Positions 6,611 to 6,993 of a DNA stretch of 6,993 nucleotides are shown here, one piece after another. Source of the stretch: Pseudomonas sp. UBA5782. GTDB lineage: Bacteria; Pseudomonadota; Gammaproteobacteria; Pseudomonadales; Pseudomonadaceae. Location of the stretch: assembly GCA_002418465.1 (NCBI GenBank), contig DIEE01000051.1, positions 1 to 6,993 of the forward strand, read 5' to 3'. The position numbers and the translations under genes were made by a program. The notes below the pieces were generated by a model, which was given only the letters and a program-made list of their open reading frames with translations, ran no database searches and was not told where the DNA came from. The stretch's first letter is position 1. Each line of letters starts with the position of its first letter.

Positions 6611-6993
6611 TCAGGGCTTGAAGCGCACCACGAAGCCATTGAGCTTCTGCTGCTTGTTGAGCTGGTCGCGCAGGCGGTCGGCCTCGGCACGCTCGATCAC
6701 CGGCCCGACGAACACCCGGTTCATGTTTTCGGCATTGCGGATGTAAGCGTTGTAGCCCTGGTTGCGCAGGGTCGCCTGCAGGGTTTCGGCGCTGGCGCGG
6801 TTGGACAGACTGGCCAACTGCACCGACCAGCTGATGGGCAGGTTGTTGGCGTCGAGACGGCTATCCGCCGGTTTGCTGGCCGGGGCGGTAGCCGGAACGG
6901 GAGCCGGAGCCGGTACGGCCGGCGTCGGTGCGGGCGCGGCGCTCGGTGCCGGTGCGCCAGTGGCGGGCGCGTTGGGCAGCGCGGCGATCGGGG
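6611..6993 (-). CDS. SPOR-domain protein, DedD-like, N-terminus beyond window
   Basis: The last 126 residues of a protein whose beginning lies past base 6993. The visible part starts with a linker of about 45 residues made mostly of alternating Ala and Pro, followed by a C-terminal SPOR domain from about ISWSVQLASLSNRASAETLQ to the end at GFVVRFKP. SPOR domains bind denuded glycan strands of septal peptidoglycan. In DedD a single N-terminal membrane helix, a flexible Pro-rich periplasmic linker and this domain bring the protein to the division site, and the visible architecture fits. The first strand (WSVQLAS) and the central 'YNAYIR...RVFVGPV' strand and turn match the family. Its place just upstream of cvpA and purF is the same as dedD in E. 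coli and PA3110 in P. aeruginosa (from memory). Any shorter product starting at the internal GTG (6823) would cut off the first SPOR strand and is unlikely. Confidence 0.9.
   Translation of the reverse strand, partial: PIAALPNAPATGAPAPSAAPAPTPAVPAPAPVPATAPASKPADSRLDANNLPISWSVQLASLSNRASAETLQATLRNQGYNAYIRNAENMNRVFVGPVIERAEADRLRDQLNKQQKLNGFVVRFKP

Overview
The window is high-GC bacterial chromosome with every supported gene on the minus strand. Gene content and protein sequences point to Pseudomonas, probably near the P. aeruginosa group: the order SPOR protein, cvpA, purF, metZ, short-chain dehydrogenase matches what I recall of PA3110 to PA3106 in P. aeruginosa. It is mostly a housekeeping region. 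I see no insertion sequence, CRISPR array, phage gene or integrated element.

Right side, read on the minus strand from 6993 down to 2291: the C-terminal part of a DedD-like SPOR cell-division protein, then a good extended -10 promoter (6547-6575), then cvpA, purF (first step of purine synthesis), metZ (sulfhydrylation step of methionine synthesis) and an SDR oxidoreductase. purF and metZ are 65 bases apart, metZ and the SDR overlap by 4 bases, and no convincing terminator lies between them, so one transcript is likely.

Middle, 1975 to 2260: a compact stable-RNA unit made of a strong consensus promoter with a GC-rich discriminator, tRNA-Val(CAC), a 31-base spacer, tRNA-Asp(GTC) and a clear intrinsic terminator.

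Left side, 1 to about 1930: a stand-alone ACT-domain protein of the CASTOR-like family, whose probable leader contains a nested inverted repeat. Next comes a MarR-family regulator, whose promoter abuts a palindromic operator-like site. It overlaps by 4 bases a FUSC/AaeB-type inner-membrane exporter that runs off the window, which is a classic self-regulated efflux pair.

The points most worth checking are a duplicated ribosome-binding and start region at cvpA, the MarR operator, the structured leader of the ACT gene, and the unassigned SDR translationally coupled to metZ. Many long open frames on both strands here are high-GC shadows of the real genes and are not reported as features.
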